From Allopontixanthobacter sp034376665 (GTDB lineage: Bacteria; Pseudomonadota; Alphaproteobacteria; Sphingomonadales; Sphingomonadaceae), in contig NZ_JAXMJI010000096.1 in the NCBI RefSeq assembly GCF_034376665.1, positions 1 through 64,000 on the forward strand: a DNA stretch of 64,000 bases. The letters run 5' to 3'. This document shows positions 42,356 to 51,395 of this stretch, piece by piece; the stretch's first letter is position 1, and each line of letters starts with the position of its first letter. The translations under genes were made by a program, and so were the position numbers. Below the pieces are notes generated by a model. The model made no database searches, was not told where the DNA came from, and worked only from the letters and a program-made list of their open reading frames with translations.

Positions 42356-43280
42356 GCAGCTTGCCGGCCGGACCCGTATGATCGGCGCGGCCGAAATCGG
42401 GGCGCGCATCGTCCTGACCCATTTCGATGATCGAATTGCGGATGTCCCGGGTGCGGCTGAACAGGTCGAACAGCGCCTCCCCGTCGCCTGAACGGATGGC
42501 GCGCTGCATCGCGGTCAGATCCTCGGTAAAGCGGCCGAGCATTTCCAGCACCGCGCCGCGGTTGTGCAGGAAGACATCGCGCCACATCGTCGGATCGGAC
42601 GCGGCGATCCGGGTGAAATCGCGAAATCCGCCAGCGGAATATTTGATCACTTCGCTGCGGGTTACTTCCTCAAGGTCGGAAGCGGTGCCGACGATAGTAT
42701 AGGCGATCAGATGCGGGATGTGGCTGGTCACCGCGAGCACCAAGTCGTGATGGGCGGCGTCCATGATCTCGATCCGCGCGCCAATCCCTTCCCAGAAACG
42801 CTGCAAATCGGCCAAGGCTTCGGGCGGCGTATCGTCACCGGGAGTAAGGATGCACCAGCGGTGCTGGAACAGCGCGGCGAACCCGGCTTCCGGTCCGCTG
42901 CGTTCGGTGCCGGCCACGGGATGCGCGGGAATGACGGTATGGCCGGGCAGCGCAGCCCGGAGCGCTTCCCCCACGGTCTGCTTCGATGAACCGACATCGG
43001 AAATGATCGCATGGGGCGGCAAGGCGTCACGGATCTGCTCCGCGGCACCGGGGATCGCGCCGACCGGTACGCAGAAGATCACCAGATCCGCGCCGCCGAC
43101 CGCCTGCTCTGCGGTGCTGCAAACCTCTTGAACCAGGCCCCGCAGTCCGGCCCTGACGCGCACTCCGGGATTGCTGTCGAAACCGGTGGTGGTCACCTCC
43201 GGCAGGAATTCCTTCACTGCCAGCCCGATTGATCCGCCGAGCAGGCCGAGCCCGATGATGGCCACCCGTTCGATCGCCAC
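42348..43280 (-). CDS. tyrA: Prephenate/arogenate dehydrogenase
   Basis: A 310-residue NAD(P)-dependent dehydrogenase of tyrosine synthesis. It opens with a Rossmann motif (VAIIGLGLLGGSIGLAV), has the prephenate-binding HPVAGTERSGPE near residue 119 and a helical C-terminal domain with SHIPHLIAYTIVG and FRDFTRIAASDPTMWRD. The start is a GTG sharing one base with the hisC stop (TAGTG). Pairing with an HisC-type aminotransferase that can also act on aromatic keto acids or prephenate is common and fits tyrosine/phenylalanine synthesis. Confidence 0.93.
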   Translation of the reverse strand: MAIERVAIIGLGLLGGSIGLAVKEFLPEVTTTGFDSNPGVRVRAGLRGLVQEVCSTAEQAVGGADLVIFCVPVGAIPGAAEQIRDALPPHAIISDVGSSKQTVGEALRAALPGHTVIPAHPVAGTERSGPEAGFAALFQHRWCILTPGDDTPPEALADLQRFWEGIGARIEIMDAAHHDLVLAVTSHIPHLIAYTIVGTASDLEEVTRSEVIKYSAGGFRDFTRIAASDPTMWRDVFLHNRGAVLEMLGRFTEDLTAMQRAIRSGDGEALFDLFSRTRDIRNSIIEMGQDDARPDFGRADHTGPAGKLPN

Positions 43281-44401
43281 TAAGCGTCTCCCACCAGCAC
43301 GCGAATAGCCGCCATCACGCCGTCCATCTGCTCGGAAGTGCCGATGGTGATCCGCAGGCCGTGCGGCAGATCCTGCCCCGGCAACCAGCGCACGGCATAT
43401 CCCGCCTCCGCCAGTGCATCCTGGGCCGTTTCCGCGGTGACGCTGCCTTCGAACAGGACCAGCAGGAAATTCGCCTTGCTCGGCACGGCGCGGAGCCCGT
43501 AATTGCCGAGCCCGTCGATAAAGGCGGTGAACCGCGCGAGTTCGGCCGTATTGTGTTCGCGCGAAGCCTCAATGAAACGCTGGTCGCCGACCGCCGCCAA
43601 AGCCGCGGCCTGCCCATGGTTGGTGACGTTGAATGGCCCGCGGATCCGGTTGAGGTTGGCGATAATGTCGGGCGCTCCGGTGGCCCAGCCGATCCGTTCG
43701 CCGGCGAGCCCGTAAATCTTTGAGAACGTCCGCGTGACCAGCACGTTTTCTTGCGTCGCTGCCAGCCACAGCCCGCCGTCGTCTTCCTCGCCCGTCAGAT
43801 ATTCCGCATAGGCATGGTCGAGCACCAGCAGCACATCGGCAGGCAGGCCGGCGTGCAGGCGGGCGATTTCCGCTCGCGGCAGGTAGCTCCCCGTCGGGTT
43901 GTTCGGGTTGGCGACGAACACGATGCGGGTGTTTTCGCCGACATGCCCCAGCATTGCGTCGACGTCGGTGCCGTAATCCCGGTCGGCCGCGACCACCGGC
44001 AAGGCGCCGCAGCGCTTGGTGACGATTTCGTAAAGCGAGAAGCCGAAGCGCGAATAGACGATCTCGTCCCCCGGTCCGGCATAGGCCTGCGCTGCCAGGC
44101 CCAGCAATTCGCCGGAACCGGAGCCGCACACGATCCGCGCGGGATCGATGGCGTGCAACCTCCCCAGCGCGGTCCGTAAATCCAGGGAATCGGGATCGGG
44201 ATAATCTGCCAAGCGCCCGGCGTTCGCCAGCGCGGCAATCGCCGCATTGCTGCTGCCGAGCGGGTTCTCGTTGGCGGACAGTTTCACCAGGCGGCGACCG
44301 TCACTGCCGCGGGCCTTGCCCGGGACATAGGCGTGGATGTCGGAGATCCAGGGTTTCGGCCGGGGTTTTGGCCGAGGCTCGGGAGAGGGCGGTGTTGTCA
44401 T
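43280..44401 (-). CDS. hisC: Histidinol-phosphate/aromatic aminotransferase
   Basis: A 373-residue PLP aminotransferase of fold type I. The PLP Lys is in TRTFSKIYGLAGERIGW near residue 222; NPNNPTGS near residue 160 and the substrate Arg in LRITIGT near residue 352 complete the signature. A Pro/Lys-rich N-terminus precedes IHAYVPGKARG. Because it is coupled to tyrA it may serve aromatic amino acids as well as, or instead of, histidine. It is divergent from metX. Confidence 0.9.
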   Translation of the reverse strand: MTTPPSPEPRPKPRPKPWISDIHAYVPGKARGSDGRRLVKLSANENPLGSSNAAIAALANAGRLADYPDPDSLDLRTALGRLHAIDPARIVCGSGSGELLGLAAQAYAGPGDEIVYSRFGFSLYEIVTKRCGALPVVAADRDYGTDVDAMLGHVGENTRIVFVANPNNPTGSYLPRAEIARLHAGLPADVLLVLDHAYAEYLTGEEDDGGLWLAATQENVLVTRTFSKIYGLAGERIGWATGAPDIIANLNRIRGPFNVTNHGQAAALAAVGDQRFIEASREHNTAELARFTAFIDGLGNYGLRAVPSKANFLLVLFEGSVTAETAQDALAEAGYAVRWLPGQDLPHGLRITIGTSEQMDGVMAAIRVLVGDA

Positions 44402-44496
44402 ATCGGCGGCGCGAATAGCCGCTTTACGTGCGCAATGACAGCCCGATTGCCGGAACAATTGACAGGTCCGCGCGCCTGCCCCAAGTCCCGCCGCCG

Positions 44497-45624
44497 ATGC
44501 CAGTCCAAAATGTCTCCCACGCGATCACGCTTCCTGCCAGCCTGCCGCTCGACAGCGGGGATGTGCTCGAAGGCGCGGTGATCGCTTTTGAAAGCTACGG
44601 CGAACTCAATCCGGCGAAGGACAATGCGATCCTCGTCTGCCACGCGCTGACCGGCGACCAATACCTCGCCAGCGATCATCCGGTGACGGGTAAGCCAGGG
44701 TGGTGGGAACGAATGGTCGGCCCCGGCAAGCCCATCGACACGAACCGCTTTCACGTCATTTGCGCCAATGTCATCGGCAGCTGCATGGGCTCCACCGGCC
44801 CCCGCAGCACCGCGCCGGACGGCCGCCCTTATGCGATGCGCTTTCCGGTCATCACCATTCGCGACATGGTGCGGGGTCAGATCGCCTTGCTCGACGGTCT
44901 GGGGATCGAACGGCTCCATGCGGTGGTTGGCGGATCTATGGGCGGAATGCAGGCGCTCAGTCTGGCCGCAAATTTTCCGAACCGCGCCGCCCGGGTGCTC
45001 GCGATCGCCACGACTGCGCGGCATTCGGCGCAGAACATCGCCTTTCACGAGGTCGGTCGTCAGGCAATCATGGCCGATCCTGCCTGGGCCGGCGGGGATT
45101 ATTATGCGCAGGACCAGCGCCCCGACGCGGGCCTGTCGGTCGCCCGCATGGCCGCGCACATCACCTATCTCAGCGAGGCCGGGCTGACGGAGAAATTCGG
45201 TCGCCGCCTGCAGGAACGTGCCGACGGCAGCGCAGGCGCGAAGAGCTTCGGCTTCGATGCCGATTTCCAGGTGGAAAGCTATTTGCGGTACCAGGGCAGC
45301 GGGTTCACCCGCCGGTTCGACGCCAATTCCTATCTCTACATCACCCGCGCGATGGACTATTTCGATCTCGCCGAAGAATTTTCCGGCGACGGCAGAGGTG
45401 TCCATCTGGGCAATGCCTTTGCCGGCACAACGGCCCGTTTCTGCCTGATCAGTTTCGACAGCGACTGGCTGTACCCCACGGCCGAAAGCCGCCACGTGGT
45501 CCACGCGCTCAATGCGGCGGGGGCGCCGGTCAGCTTTGTCGAATTGTCCGCGCCGTTCGGTCACGACAGTTTCTTACTCGACGTCCCGGCGCTCGACCGG
45601 GTGATAAAGGGGTTCCTCGAATGA
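44497..45624 (+). CDS. metX: Homoserine O-acetyltransferase (MetX)
   Basis: A 375-residue alpha/beta hydrolase-fold enzyme making O-acetyl- or O-succinyl-homoserine for methionine synthesis. The nucleophile elbow is VGGSMGGMQAL near residue 145, the Asp in FDSDWLYP near residue 305 and the His in FGHDSFLL near residue 340. The ATG at 44497 is preferred because a GTG at 44428 would leave only 26 bases for two divergent promoters. The stop overlaps the start of a GNAT gene and metW follows, as in other alphaproteobacteria. Confidence 0.94.
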   Translation: MPVQNVSHAITLPASLPLDSGDVLEGAVIAFESYGELNPAKDNAILVCHALTGDQYLASDHPVTGKPGWWERMVGPGKPIDTNRFHVICANVIGSCMGSTGPRSTAPDGRPYAMRFPVITIRDMVRGQIALLDGLGIERLHAVVGGSMGGMQALSLAANFPNRAARVLAIATTARHSAQNIAFHEVGRQAIMADPAWAGGDYYAQDQRPDAGLSVARMAAHITYLSEAGLTEKFGRRLQERADGSAGAKSFGFDADFQVESYLRYQGSGFTRRFDANSYLYITRAMDYFDLAEEFSGDGRGVHLGNAFAGTTARFCLISFDSDWLYPTAESRHVVHALNAAGAPVSFVELSAPFGHDSFLLDVPALDRVIKGFLE

Positions 45625-46052
45625 CCGCGTTGCCGGAAGGCTACTGTTTCGTCACTAAGCCCGGTGACATCGATCTAAACGCAACCCATGCCTATCTGAC
45701 GCGCAGCTATTGGGCGGCCGGTATTCCGCTCGAAACCGTCAGGCGCGCATTGGCCAATTCGTTTTGTGTCGCGATCAATTACCAAGGCGCTCAAATCGCT
45801 TTTGCCCGGCTGGTCAGCGACCGCGCCACCTTTGCCTATCTGGCCGATGTCTATGTGCTCGAAGAACATCGTGGGAAGGGGCTGTCGCATGCAATTCTGG
45901 ATTTCCTGCAAGGCCATCCCGAATTTCAGGGTCTTCGCCGCTGGGCATTGTTTACGCGCGATGCGCAGGGGCTTTATGCCGCACATGGCTGGAAGCAATA
46001 TCCCAGCCCCGACCGTATGATGACGATTGACGATCCGGACGTTTACAAATGA
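45621..46052 (+). CDS. GNAT-family N-acetyltransferase
   Basis: A 143-residue single-domain GNAT acetyltransferase. The acetyl-CoA-binding motif is VYVLEEHRGKGLSHAILDFL near residue 75, preceded by the strand FARLVSDRATFAYLAD. Target unknown. ATGA overlaps join it to metX before and metW after, so it is made with the methionine proteins. Confidence 0.88.
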   Translation: MTALPEGYCFVTKPGDIDLNATHAYLTRSYWAAGIPLETVRRALANSFCVAINYQGAQIAFARLVSDRATFAYLADVYVLEEHRGKGLSHAILDFLQGHPEFQGLRRWALFTRDAQGLYAAHGWKQYPSPDRMMTIDDPDVYK

Positions 46053-46639
46053 GTGTGCTGCGCCCCGATCTCGCGGTTATCGCCGATCATGTCGAGCCTG
46101 GCACACGGGTGCTGGATATCGGCTGCGGAGACGGCGCGCTGATGGCTGCGCTGCGCGATGAAAAGCAGGTCGACGCACGGGGGCTGGAAATCGATCCGGC
46201 GCAAGTGGAACAATGTGTCGCGCGCGGGCTGTCGGTGGTGCAGGGCGATGCGGACCGCGACCTGGCCGAATATCCCGACGGCGCATTCGATTACGCGATC
46301 CTCAGCCAGACGCTGCAAACGGCGGAACGGCCCGACCGGATGCTCGACCAAATGCTGCGCGTCGGCCGCCAGGCATTTGTGAGTTTCCCCAATTTTGCGC
46401 ATTGGCGGATGCGCCGCGCGCTGCTGATGACCGGACGGATGCCGGTGACGCGGCACTTGCCGGTCAGCTGGTACGAAACGCAGAATATCCATCACGTCAC
46501 CGTGACCGACTTTCGCGAGTTGCTGCGGAGCAAGGGTGCGACTGCGGACCGCAGTTGGTTCTTTGCCGGCGACCGGGAAATTCGTCCTGCGGGGGCCAAT
46601 TGGCGCGCCGAATATGCGGTGTTCCAGCTGAGCCGTTAA
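46049..46639 (+). CDS. metW: Methionine biosynthesis protein MetW
   Basis: A 196-residue SAM-dependent methyltransferase-fold protein with motif I VLDIGCGDGALMAAL near residue 22 and the MetW-specific ILSQTLQT and FPNFAHWRMR segments. It follows metX (with a GNAT gene between), the standard metX-metW neighbourhood; MetW is thought to activate MetX-type acyltransfer or carry out a linked step. The ATG overlaps the preceding stop. Confidence 0.95.
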   Translation: MSVLRPDLAVIADHVEPGTRVLDIGCGDGALMAALRDEKQVDARGLEIDPAQVEQCVARGLSVVQGDADRDLAEYPDGAFDYAILSQTLQTAERPDRMLDQMLRVGRQAFVSFPNFAHWRMRRALLMTGRMPVTRHLPVSWYETQNIHHVTVTDFRELLRSKGATADRSWFFAGDREIRPAGANWRAEYAVFQLSR

Positions 46640-46735
46640 GCGCCGCTTTCCCGCAGCCGTGCTGGCGGTGTTCGCCAACGGGTCGATCGTGGTTTCGGGT
46701 ATTCAGGACAGGAACCGCCGGCGAAGGCAGCGGGC

Positions 46736-46978
46736 TTAATCCTCGATCGTCACCGCGTCTTCGAAATACACTTTCGCGACTTGCAAGTTGGTTTCGCTGC
46801 GCACGGAAATAAAGGATCGGCGGGACACCGCCTTACCCTCGCTGATTTCACCCGAAATCACACCGCGGAGCGCCTCGATGGCAACAGTTCTTGCGTCGGT
46901 AAGGCTATCTTCGACCCTGCCTTCAGTGTCACGGACGAATCCGGAGCCATTGTTCAGATCGAAATAGTATCGGGGCAT
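46736..46978 (-). CDS. DUF6894-like small protein
   Basis: An 80-residue protein from the ATG at 46978. It has the pattern of the DUF6894 family widespread in alphaproteobacteria: PRYYFDLNNGSGFVRDTEG, then a helix DARTVAIEALRGVISGEI and two strands (SFISVRSETNLQVAKVYFED). Function unknown; probably cytoplasmic. It lies alone between metW and another small gene on the same strand. Confidence 0.8.
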   Translation of the reverse strand: MPRYYFDLNNGSGFVRDTEGRVEDSLTDARTVAIEALRGVISGEISEGKAVSRRSFISVRSETNLQVAKVYFEDAVTIED

Positions 46979-47050
46979 CGGGCTAGAATTCCTGAGACCT
47001 GGACTTGGTTCCAAATGCCCCGCCCGTTGCATCCGGTTGGAAAGATGCGC

Positions 47051-47320
47051 TTACCTGGTCTGCGAAGGCAGCGCAGGATGGATGCTCCACACATCATCCT
47101 CATCGCGTGTCAGCCGGCACAGCGGCTGGTCATCGAGCCATAGTTCCCCGGCGCGGCCCGGTGTTTCGCGCTGGGCGAGAGAAAAGGCCTCGTGCCCGTC
47201 GTCGGAATCGAAGCGGACAATCTTGGCGGCATCGCCGCAATGATCAGAAAACAGCAGCTGGTATGCTTTACGCACGCGCTGAGTAATCAATGCTGACTGG
47301 TTCGGGAAAATGATTTCCAC
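47051..47320 (-). CDS. Small protein of unknown function
   Basis: An 89-residue protein starting at the GTG at 47320, which has a strong AAGGAGG five bases upstream; the frame is open further but without a ribosome-binding site and into the neighbouring gene. The sequence has a strand-helix start (EIIFPNQSALITQRVRKAYQLLF), an acidic middle and a polar end. No family recognised. It is followed on the same strand by the DUF6894-like gene. Confidence 0.7.
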   Translation of the reverse strand: MEIIFPNQSALITQRVRKAYQLLFSDHCGDAAKIVRFDSDDGHEAFSLAQRETPGRAGELWLDDQPLCRLTRDEDDVWSIHPALPSQTR

Positions 47321-47442
47321 CGCCACCTCCTTCGGACAGGAATTTGTAACCCTTTGAGGATTCGCGCAATTACATAAGTTAAGTGAAAGCGGCGCTGAGG
47401 CTAATATTTCCAAAGTAGGAGGCATCCGGAACAATTTTTTGT

Positions 47443-48282
47443 CTATTTCAATCGGGCAGCATGCCACCCGATATGTTCGGCCATGAAGGTCTCGATGAAG
47501 TAATAGGAATGGTCGTACCCCTGCTGCATCCGGATGGTCGCGGGAATCCCGGCCTTTCGGCAGGCGAGGGCGAGCAGACCGGTTTTGAGTTGCTCGGTCA
47601 GGAAATTGTCCGCTGTGCCCTGGTCCACCAGCAGATGATCCAGCCGGGCGCCGTCGTCGATCAGGGCTACCGCGTCATGCGCGCGCCAGATGTCCCGGTC
47701 CGGCCCGAGATAGCCGCTCAGCGCCTTTTCGCCCCACGGGCAGCTCATCGGAGATACGATCGGGGCGAATGCGCTGACCGAGCGGAACCGGCCGGCGTTG
47801 CGCAGCGCGATGGTCAGCGCGCCGTGCCCACCCATGCTGTGCCCGGTAATGCCCTGCCGCGCCATATCGGCGGGGAAATGTTCGGCGATCAGCGCAGGCA
47901 ATTCGCTCTCGATATAACTGCGCATCCTGAAATTGGCGGCCCAAGGCTGCTGTGTAGCATCGACATAGAAGCCCGCGCCCTGGCCAAAATCATACGCCTC
48001 GTCGTCCGGTACATTATCGCCGCGAGGAGACGTGTCGGGCGCCACGAAGATAATCCCGTGTTCGGCGCAAGCGGCGCGGAAATTGCCTTTCTCGGTGACA
48101 TTGGCGTGGGTGCAGGTCAGGCCCGAAAGGTACCACAACACCGGCAGCTTTGCGCCATCATCATGCGGCGGGACATAGACCGAGAAGGTCATCCCGGTGC
48201 CGGTTTCGGCGGAGGCATAGGAATAAACCCCCTGCACCCCGCCGAAACTGCGGTTGGCCGCAAGCGTTTCGATCGCCGTCAA
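47443..48282 (-). CDS. fghA: S-formylglutathione hydrolase
   Basis: A 279-residue serine hydrolase (esterase D family) releasing formate and glutathione from S-formylglutathione. Nucleophile GHSMGGHGAL near residue 147, Asp in VDQGTADNFL near residue 221 and His in GYDHSYYF near residue 256. The start is a TTG at 48282, four bases after the stop of the VOC gene. With the upstream class III alcohol dehydrogenase it completes glutathione-dependent formaldehyde detoxification. Confidence 0.95.
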   Translation of the reverse strand: MTAIETLAANRSFGGVQGVYSYASAETGTGMTFSVYVPPHDDGAKLPVLWYLSGLTCTHANVTEKGNFRAACAEHGIIFVAPDTSPRGDNVPDDEAYDFGQGAGFYVDATQQPWAANFRMRSYIESELPALIAEHFPADMARQGITGHSMGGHGALTIALRNAGRFRSVSAFAPIVSPMSCPWGEKALSGYLGPDRDIWRAHDAVALIDDGARLDHLLVDQGTADNFLTEQLKTGLLALACRKAGIPATIRMQQGYDHSYYFIETFMAEHIGWHAARLK

Positions 48283-48286
48283 ACCG

Positions 48287-48664
48287 TCACATCCGCTTCA
48301 GGGCGCAGATCTTGTTTCCGGCGGGATCGCGCAGATAGGCGAGATAGAGCTTCATTCCCGCGCCTTCGCGGATGCCTGGCGGGTCTTCGATCGCAGTGCC
48401 GCCATTGGCGAGACCGGCTTCATGCCACGCATCGGCTTCTTCCTGTGAAGAGGCCGCGAAGCCGATTGTCGAACCGTTGCCGCAGCTGGCCGGCTGTCCG
48501 TCAATCGGCTTGGTCAGCAGCAACATGCCCCCGCCGTGCATGTAGATGACGCGGCCCTTCGGATCGACCACGCCCGGCTTCGCGCCGAGCGCGCCGAGGG
48601 TGGCATCGTAGAATTTCTTCGAGGCGTCGATATCGTCGGCACCCAGCATGATATGGCTGAACAT
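48287..48664 (-). CDS. VOC (glyoxalase-like) protein of the formaldehyde operon
   Basis: A 125-residue VOC-fold protein from the ATG at 48664, with AGGAGAG eight bases upstream. Landmarks are FSHIMLGADDIDASKKFYDA, VIYMHGGGMLLLTKP and the metal/fold Glu near the C-terminus in KLYLAYLRDPAGNKICAL. It lies 42 bases after the adhC stop and four bases before fghA, so it is part of that operon. It could act on a glutathione adduct, but substrate is not deducible. Confidence 0.88.
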   Translation of the reverse strand: MFSHIMLGADDIDASKKFYDATLGALGAKPGVVDPKGRVIYMHGGGMLLLTKPIDGQPASCGNGSTIGFAASSQEEADAWHEAGLANGGTAIEDPPGIREGAGMKLYLAYLRDPAGNKICALKRM

Positions 48665-48705
48665 TGCACTCTCTCCTGTTTTTCGGCCTTGGCCTCGTTG
48701 CAAAC

Positions 48706-49812
48706 TCAGTAAACGACCACGCTGCGGATGGATTGCCCGGCGTGCATCAAATCGAACCCCTTGTTGATCTCGTCGAGGGTAAGCGTGTGGGTAATCATCG
48801 GATCGATCTGGATCTTGCCGTCCATATACCAATCGACGATCTTGGGAACATCGGTGCGGCCCTTTGCTCCGCCGAAAGCCGTACCGCGCCAGTTGCGGCC
48901 GGTCACCAGTTGGAAAGGGCGCGTTTCGATGGTCTTGCCCGCTTCTGCCACCCCGATAATGATCGATGTGCCCCAGCCCTTGTGGCAGCATTCCAACGCC
49001 GCGCGCATCACATCGGTGTTGCCGGTGCAGTCGAAGCTGTAATCCGCCCCGCCATCGAGCATGGCAACCAGATGCGCCACTACATCGCCGACGTCCTTCG
49101 GATTGACGAAATCGGTCATCCCGAACTTGCGGCCCCATTCCTCGCGGTCGGGATTGATGTCCACGCCCACGATTCGGTTCGCGCCCGCCATTCTCGCACC
49201 TTGCAGCACGTTGAGGCCGATCCCGCCGAGGCCGAATACCACCACATTGTCACCCGGCTTGACCTGCGCGGTGTTAACCACCGCGCCGACCCCGGTCGTG
49301 ACCCCGCAGCCGATATAGCAACTGGTCTTGAACGGAGCGTCCTCGCGGATTTTGGCGACCGCTATCTCCGGCAGGACAGTGAAGTTGGAGAAGGTCGAAC
49401 AGCCCATGTAATGGAATATCTGCTGTCCCTTGTAGCTGAAACGGCTGGTTCCGTCGGGCATCAGCCCGCGCCCCTGCGTTTCGCGGATCGCGCTGCACAG
49501 ATTGGTCTTGCCCGACAGGCACATTTTGCACTGGCGGCATTCAGGGGTGTAAAGCGGGATGACGTGATCGCCCGGCACGACCGAAGTCACGCCTGCGCCC
49601 ACTTCGCGGACGATGCCTGCGCCCTCATGGCCCAGCACGCTGGGGAACAACCCTTCGCTATCGAGCCCGTCCAGCGTGTAGGCGTCGGTGTGGCAGATGC
49701 CGGTGGCCATGATTTCCACCAGCACTTCGCCTGGCCGAGGGCCTTCCAGATCGAGTTCGACTATTTCGAGCGGTTGCTTTGCCTCGAAGGCGACAGCGGC
49801 GCGGGTTTTCAT
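48706..49812 (-). CDS. S-(hydroxymethyl)glutathione dehydrogenase / class III alcohol dehydrogenase
   Basis: A 368-residue zinc- and NAD-dependent medium-chain dehydrogenase that oxidises the formaldehyde-glutathione adduct to S-formylglutathione. Catalytic zinc ligands are in ICHTDAYT and LGHEGAGIV near residues 39-70 and CYIGCGVTTG near residue 170; the structural zinc loop is CRQCKMCLSGKTNLC near residue 95; NAD binding is VFGLGGIGLNVL near residue 195. First gene of an operon with a VOC gene and fghA. Confidence 0.96.
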   Translation of the reverse strand: MKTRAAVAFEAKQPLEIVELDLEGPRPGEVLVEIMATGICHTDAYTLDGLDSEGLFPSVLGHEGAGIVREVGAGVTSVVPGDHVIPLYTPECRQCKMCLSGKTNLCSAIRETQGRGLMPDGTSRFSYKGQQIFHYMGCSTFSNFTVLPEIAVAKIREDAPFKTSCYIGCGVTTGVGAVVNTAQVKPGDNVVVFGLGGIGLNVLQGARMAGANRIVGVDINPDREEWGRKFGMTDFVNPKDVGDVVAHLVAMLDGGADYSFDCTGNTDVMRAALECCHKGWGTSIIIGVAEAGKTIETRPFQLVTGRNWRGTAFGGAKGRTDVPKIVDWYMDGKIQIDPMITHTLTLDEINKGFDLMHAGQSIRSVVVY

Positions 49813-49849
49813 GGGGGCGGGATACTCCGTAATAAATGCGCGAGACGGA

Positions 49850-51280
49850 TCAGGATTCGTGGACGGTCTTGATCACCATGCAGGCGCTTACCCCTTCGGC
49901 GCCGTCTTCGCTACCATGACCTGACCATTTGACCCCGCCGAAGGGAGCATCGACCGCGCTGACCGACGCGCCATTGATTGCCAGCATTCCCGCCTCGATC
50001 TCCTCTGCCAACCGGCGGCGGCGGGCGGGGCTTTGTGTCCAGGCATAGGCAGCGAGGCCGTAGGGCAGGCGGTTGGCCTCCGCTATCATCGCCGATTCGT
50101 CGGCGTAGGAATTGAGCAGCGCGACCGGGCCGAAGGGTTCCTCGTTCATGATTCCGGCATTTTCGGGAATATCGCTGAGCACGGTGGGCGCATAGAAGAA
50201 GCCCCGGTTGCCCACCCGCTCGCCGCCGGTGTGGAGAGTCGCGCCGTGTTCGACCGCATCGGCGACCTTCCTGGCAATCCCCTCAGTTCCGCGGACGTTG
50301 GCCATCGGACCCATCTGTGTGCCGTCTTCCAGACCGTTGCCGAGCTTGATCGCCTTGGCGCGTTCCACGAAACCATCGCGGAACCGGTCATAGATCGGCG
50401 CTTCCACTACGAAGCGGGTGGGGCTGACGCAAACCTGACCGGCATTGCGGAATTTGGCAGGCACCATCGTGTCCAGCACCGCATCGACATCCGCGTCGGC
50501 GAACACCAGCACCGGGCCGTGACCGCCCAGCTCCATCGTGGTGCGCTTCATGTCCTCGGCGGCGAGCTTCGCCAGATGCTTGCCCACGGCGGTCGATCCG
50601 GTGAAGCTCAATTTGCGGATGACGGGCGATCCAAGCAGGTGGCGACTGACCTCGTCCGGCACGCCGAATACCACCTGACAGACCTCGGGAGGGAGTCCGG
50701 CATCCAGCAAAGCCTGGACCACCGCGATCCCGGCGGCGGGGGTTTCTTCCGATGGTTTGACGATCACCGAACAACCCGCCGCAATCGGTCCGCCGACCTT
50801 GCGCGCGACATTGATGGCAGGGAAATTCCACGGCGCGAAAGCCGCGACCGGGCCGACCGGTTCATGACGCACTTCGCTGCGGCTGCCTGCCGGGCGAACC
50901 AGCGTGCGGCCATAATTGCGTTTGCACTCGCCGGCATAGAATTCGAACAGGCTGGCAGAATACATCACCTCGCCCCTGGCTTCGGCCAGCGGCTTGCCCT
51001 GCTCGCGGGTCATCGTCCAGGCAATGTCCCCCGCGCGTTCACGCAGCAGTTTCGCTGCGCCGTTCAGCGCCGCGGCGCGCTTGTCCGCCGCGGTCCCCCG
51101 CCAGATCCGGAACCCCTTCGCTGCATTGTCCAGCGCCGCGTCGAGATCGGCCGGATTGGCCAGCGACAAAGTGCCGAGCACTTCCTCGGTTGCCGGATCG
51201 ACCACATCCTCTGCGGCGCGGCCTCCGCCGGAAATCTGCTTGCCGCCGATCACCATGTGGAGGGTGGGATAGATGCTCAT
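49850..51280 (-). CDS. NAD(P)-dependent aldehyde dehydrogenase, succinate-semialdehyde type
   Basis: A 476-residue aldehyde dehydrogenase from the ATG at 51280 (AGGAAC upstream). Cofactor and catalytic segments are in order: PWNFPAINVARKVGGPIAAG near residue 148, FTGSTAVGKHL near 225, the general base ELGGHGPVLVF near 250 and the nucleophile NAGQVCVSPTRF near 285. The closest pattern is the GabD/succinate-semialdehyde group. It lies just upstream of the formaldehyde operon on the same strand, so it may help in aldehyde removal. Confidence 0.9.
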   Translation of the reverse strand: MSIYPTLHMVIGGKQISGGGRAAEDVVDPATEEVLGTLSLANPADLDAALDNAAKGFRIWRGTAADKRAAALNGAAKLLRERAGDIAWTMTREQGKPLAEARGEVMYSASLFEFYAGECKRNYGRTLVRPAGSRSEVRHEPVGPVAAFAPWNFPAINVARKVGGPIAAGCSVIVKPSEETPAAGIAVVQALLDAGLPPEVCQVVFGVPDEVSRHLLGSPVIRKLSFTGSTAVGKHLAKLAAEDMKRTTMELGGHGPVLVFADADVDAVLDTMVPAKFRNAGQVCVSPTRFVVEAPIYDRFRDGFVERAKAIKLGNGLEDGTQMGPMANVRGTEGIARKVADAVEHGATLHTGGERVGNRGFFYAPTVLSDIPENAGIMNEEPFGPVALLNSYADESAMIAEANRLPYGLAAYAWTQSPARRRRLAEEIEAGMLAINGASVSAVDAPFGGVKWSGHGSEDGAEGVSACMVIKTVHES

Positions 51281-51395
51281 CGGGCGGTTCCTTGTGCTTT
51301 GACGTTTTATGACAGGTGTTCGGGAGATAGAGCAGTGCGCAGCGATTGCTACCCGGTTTGCTCCGGTTAAGGTGCCCGCGTATAGGGAAGCCGCC

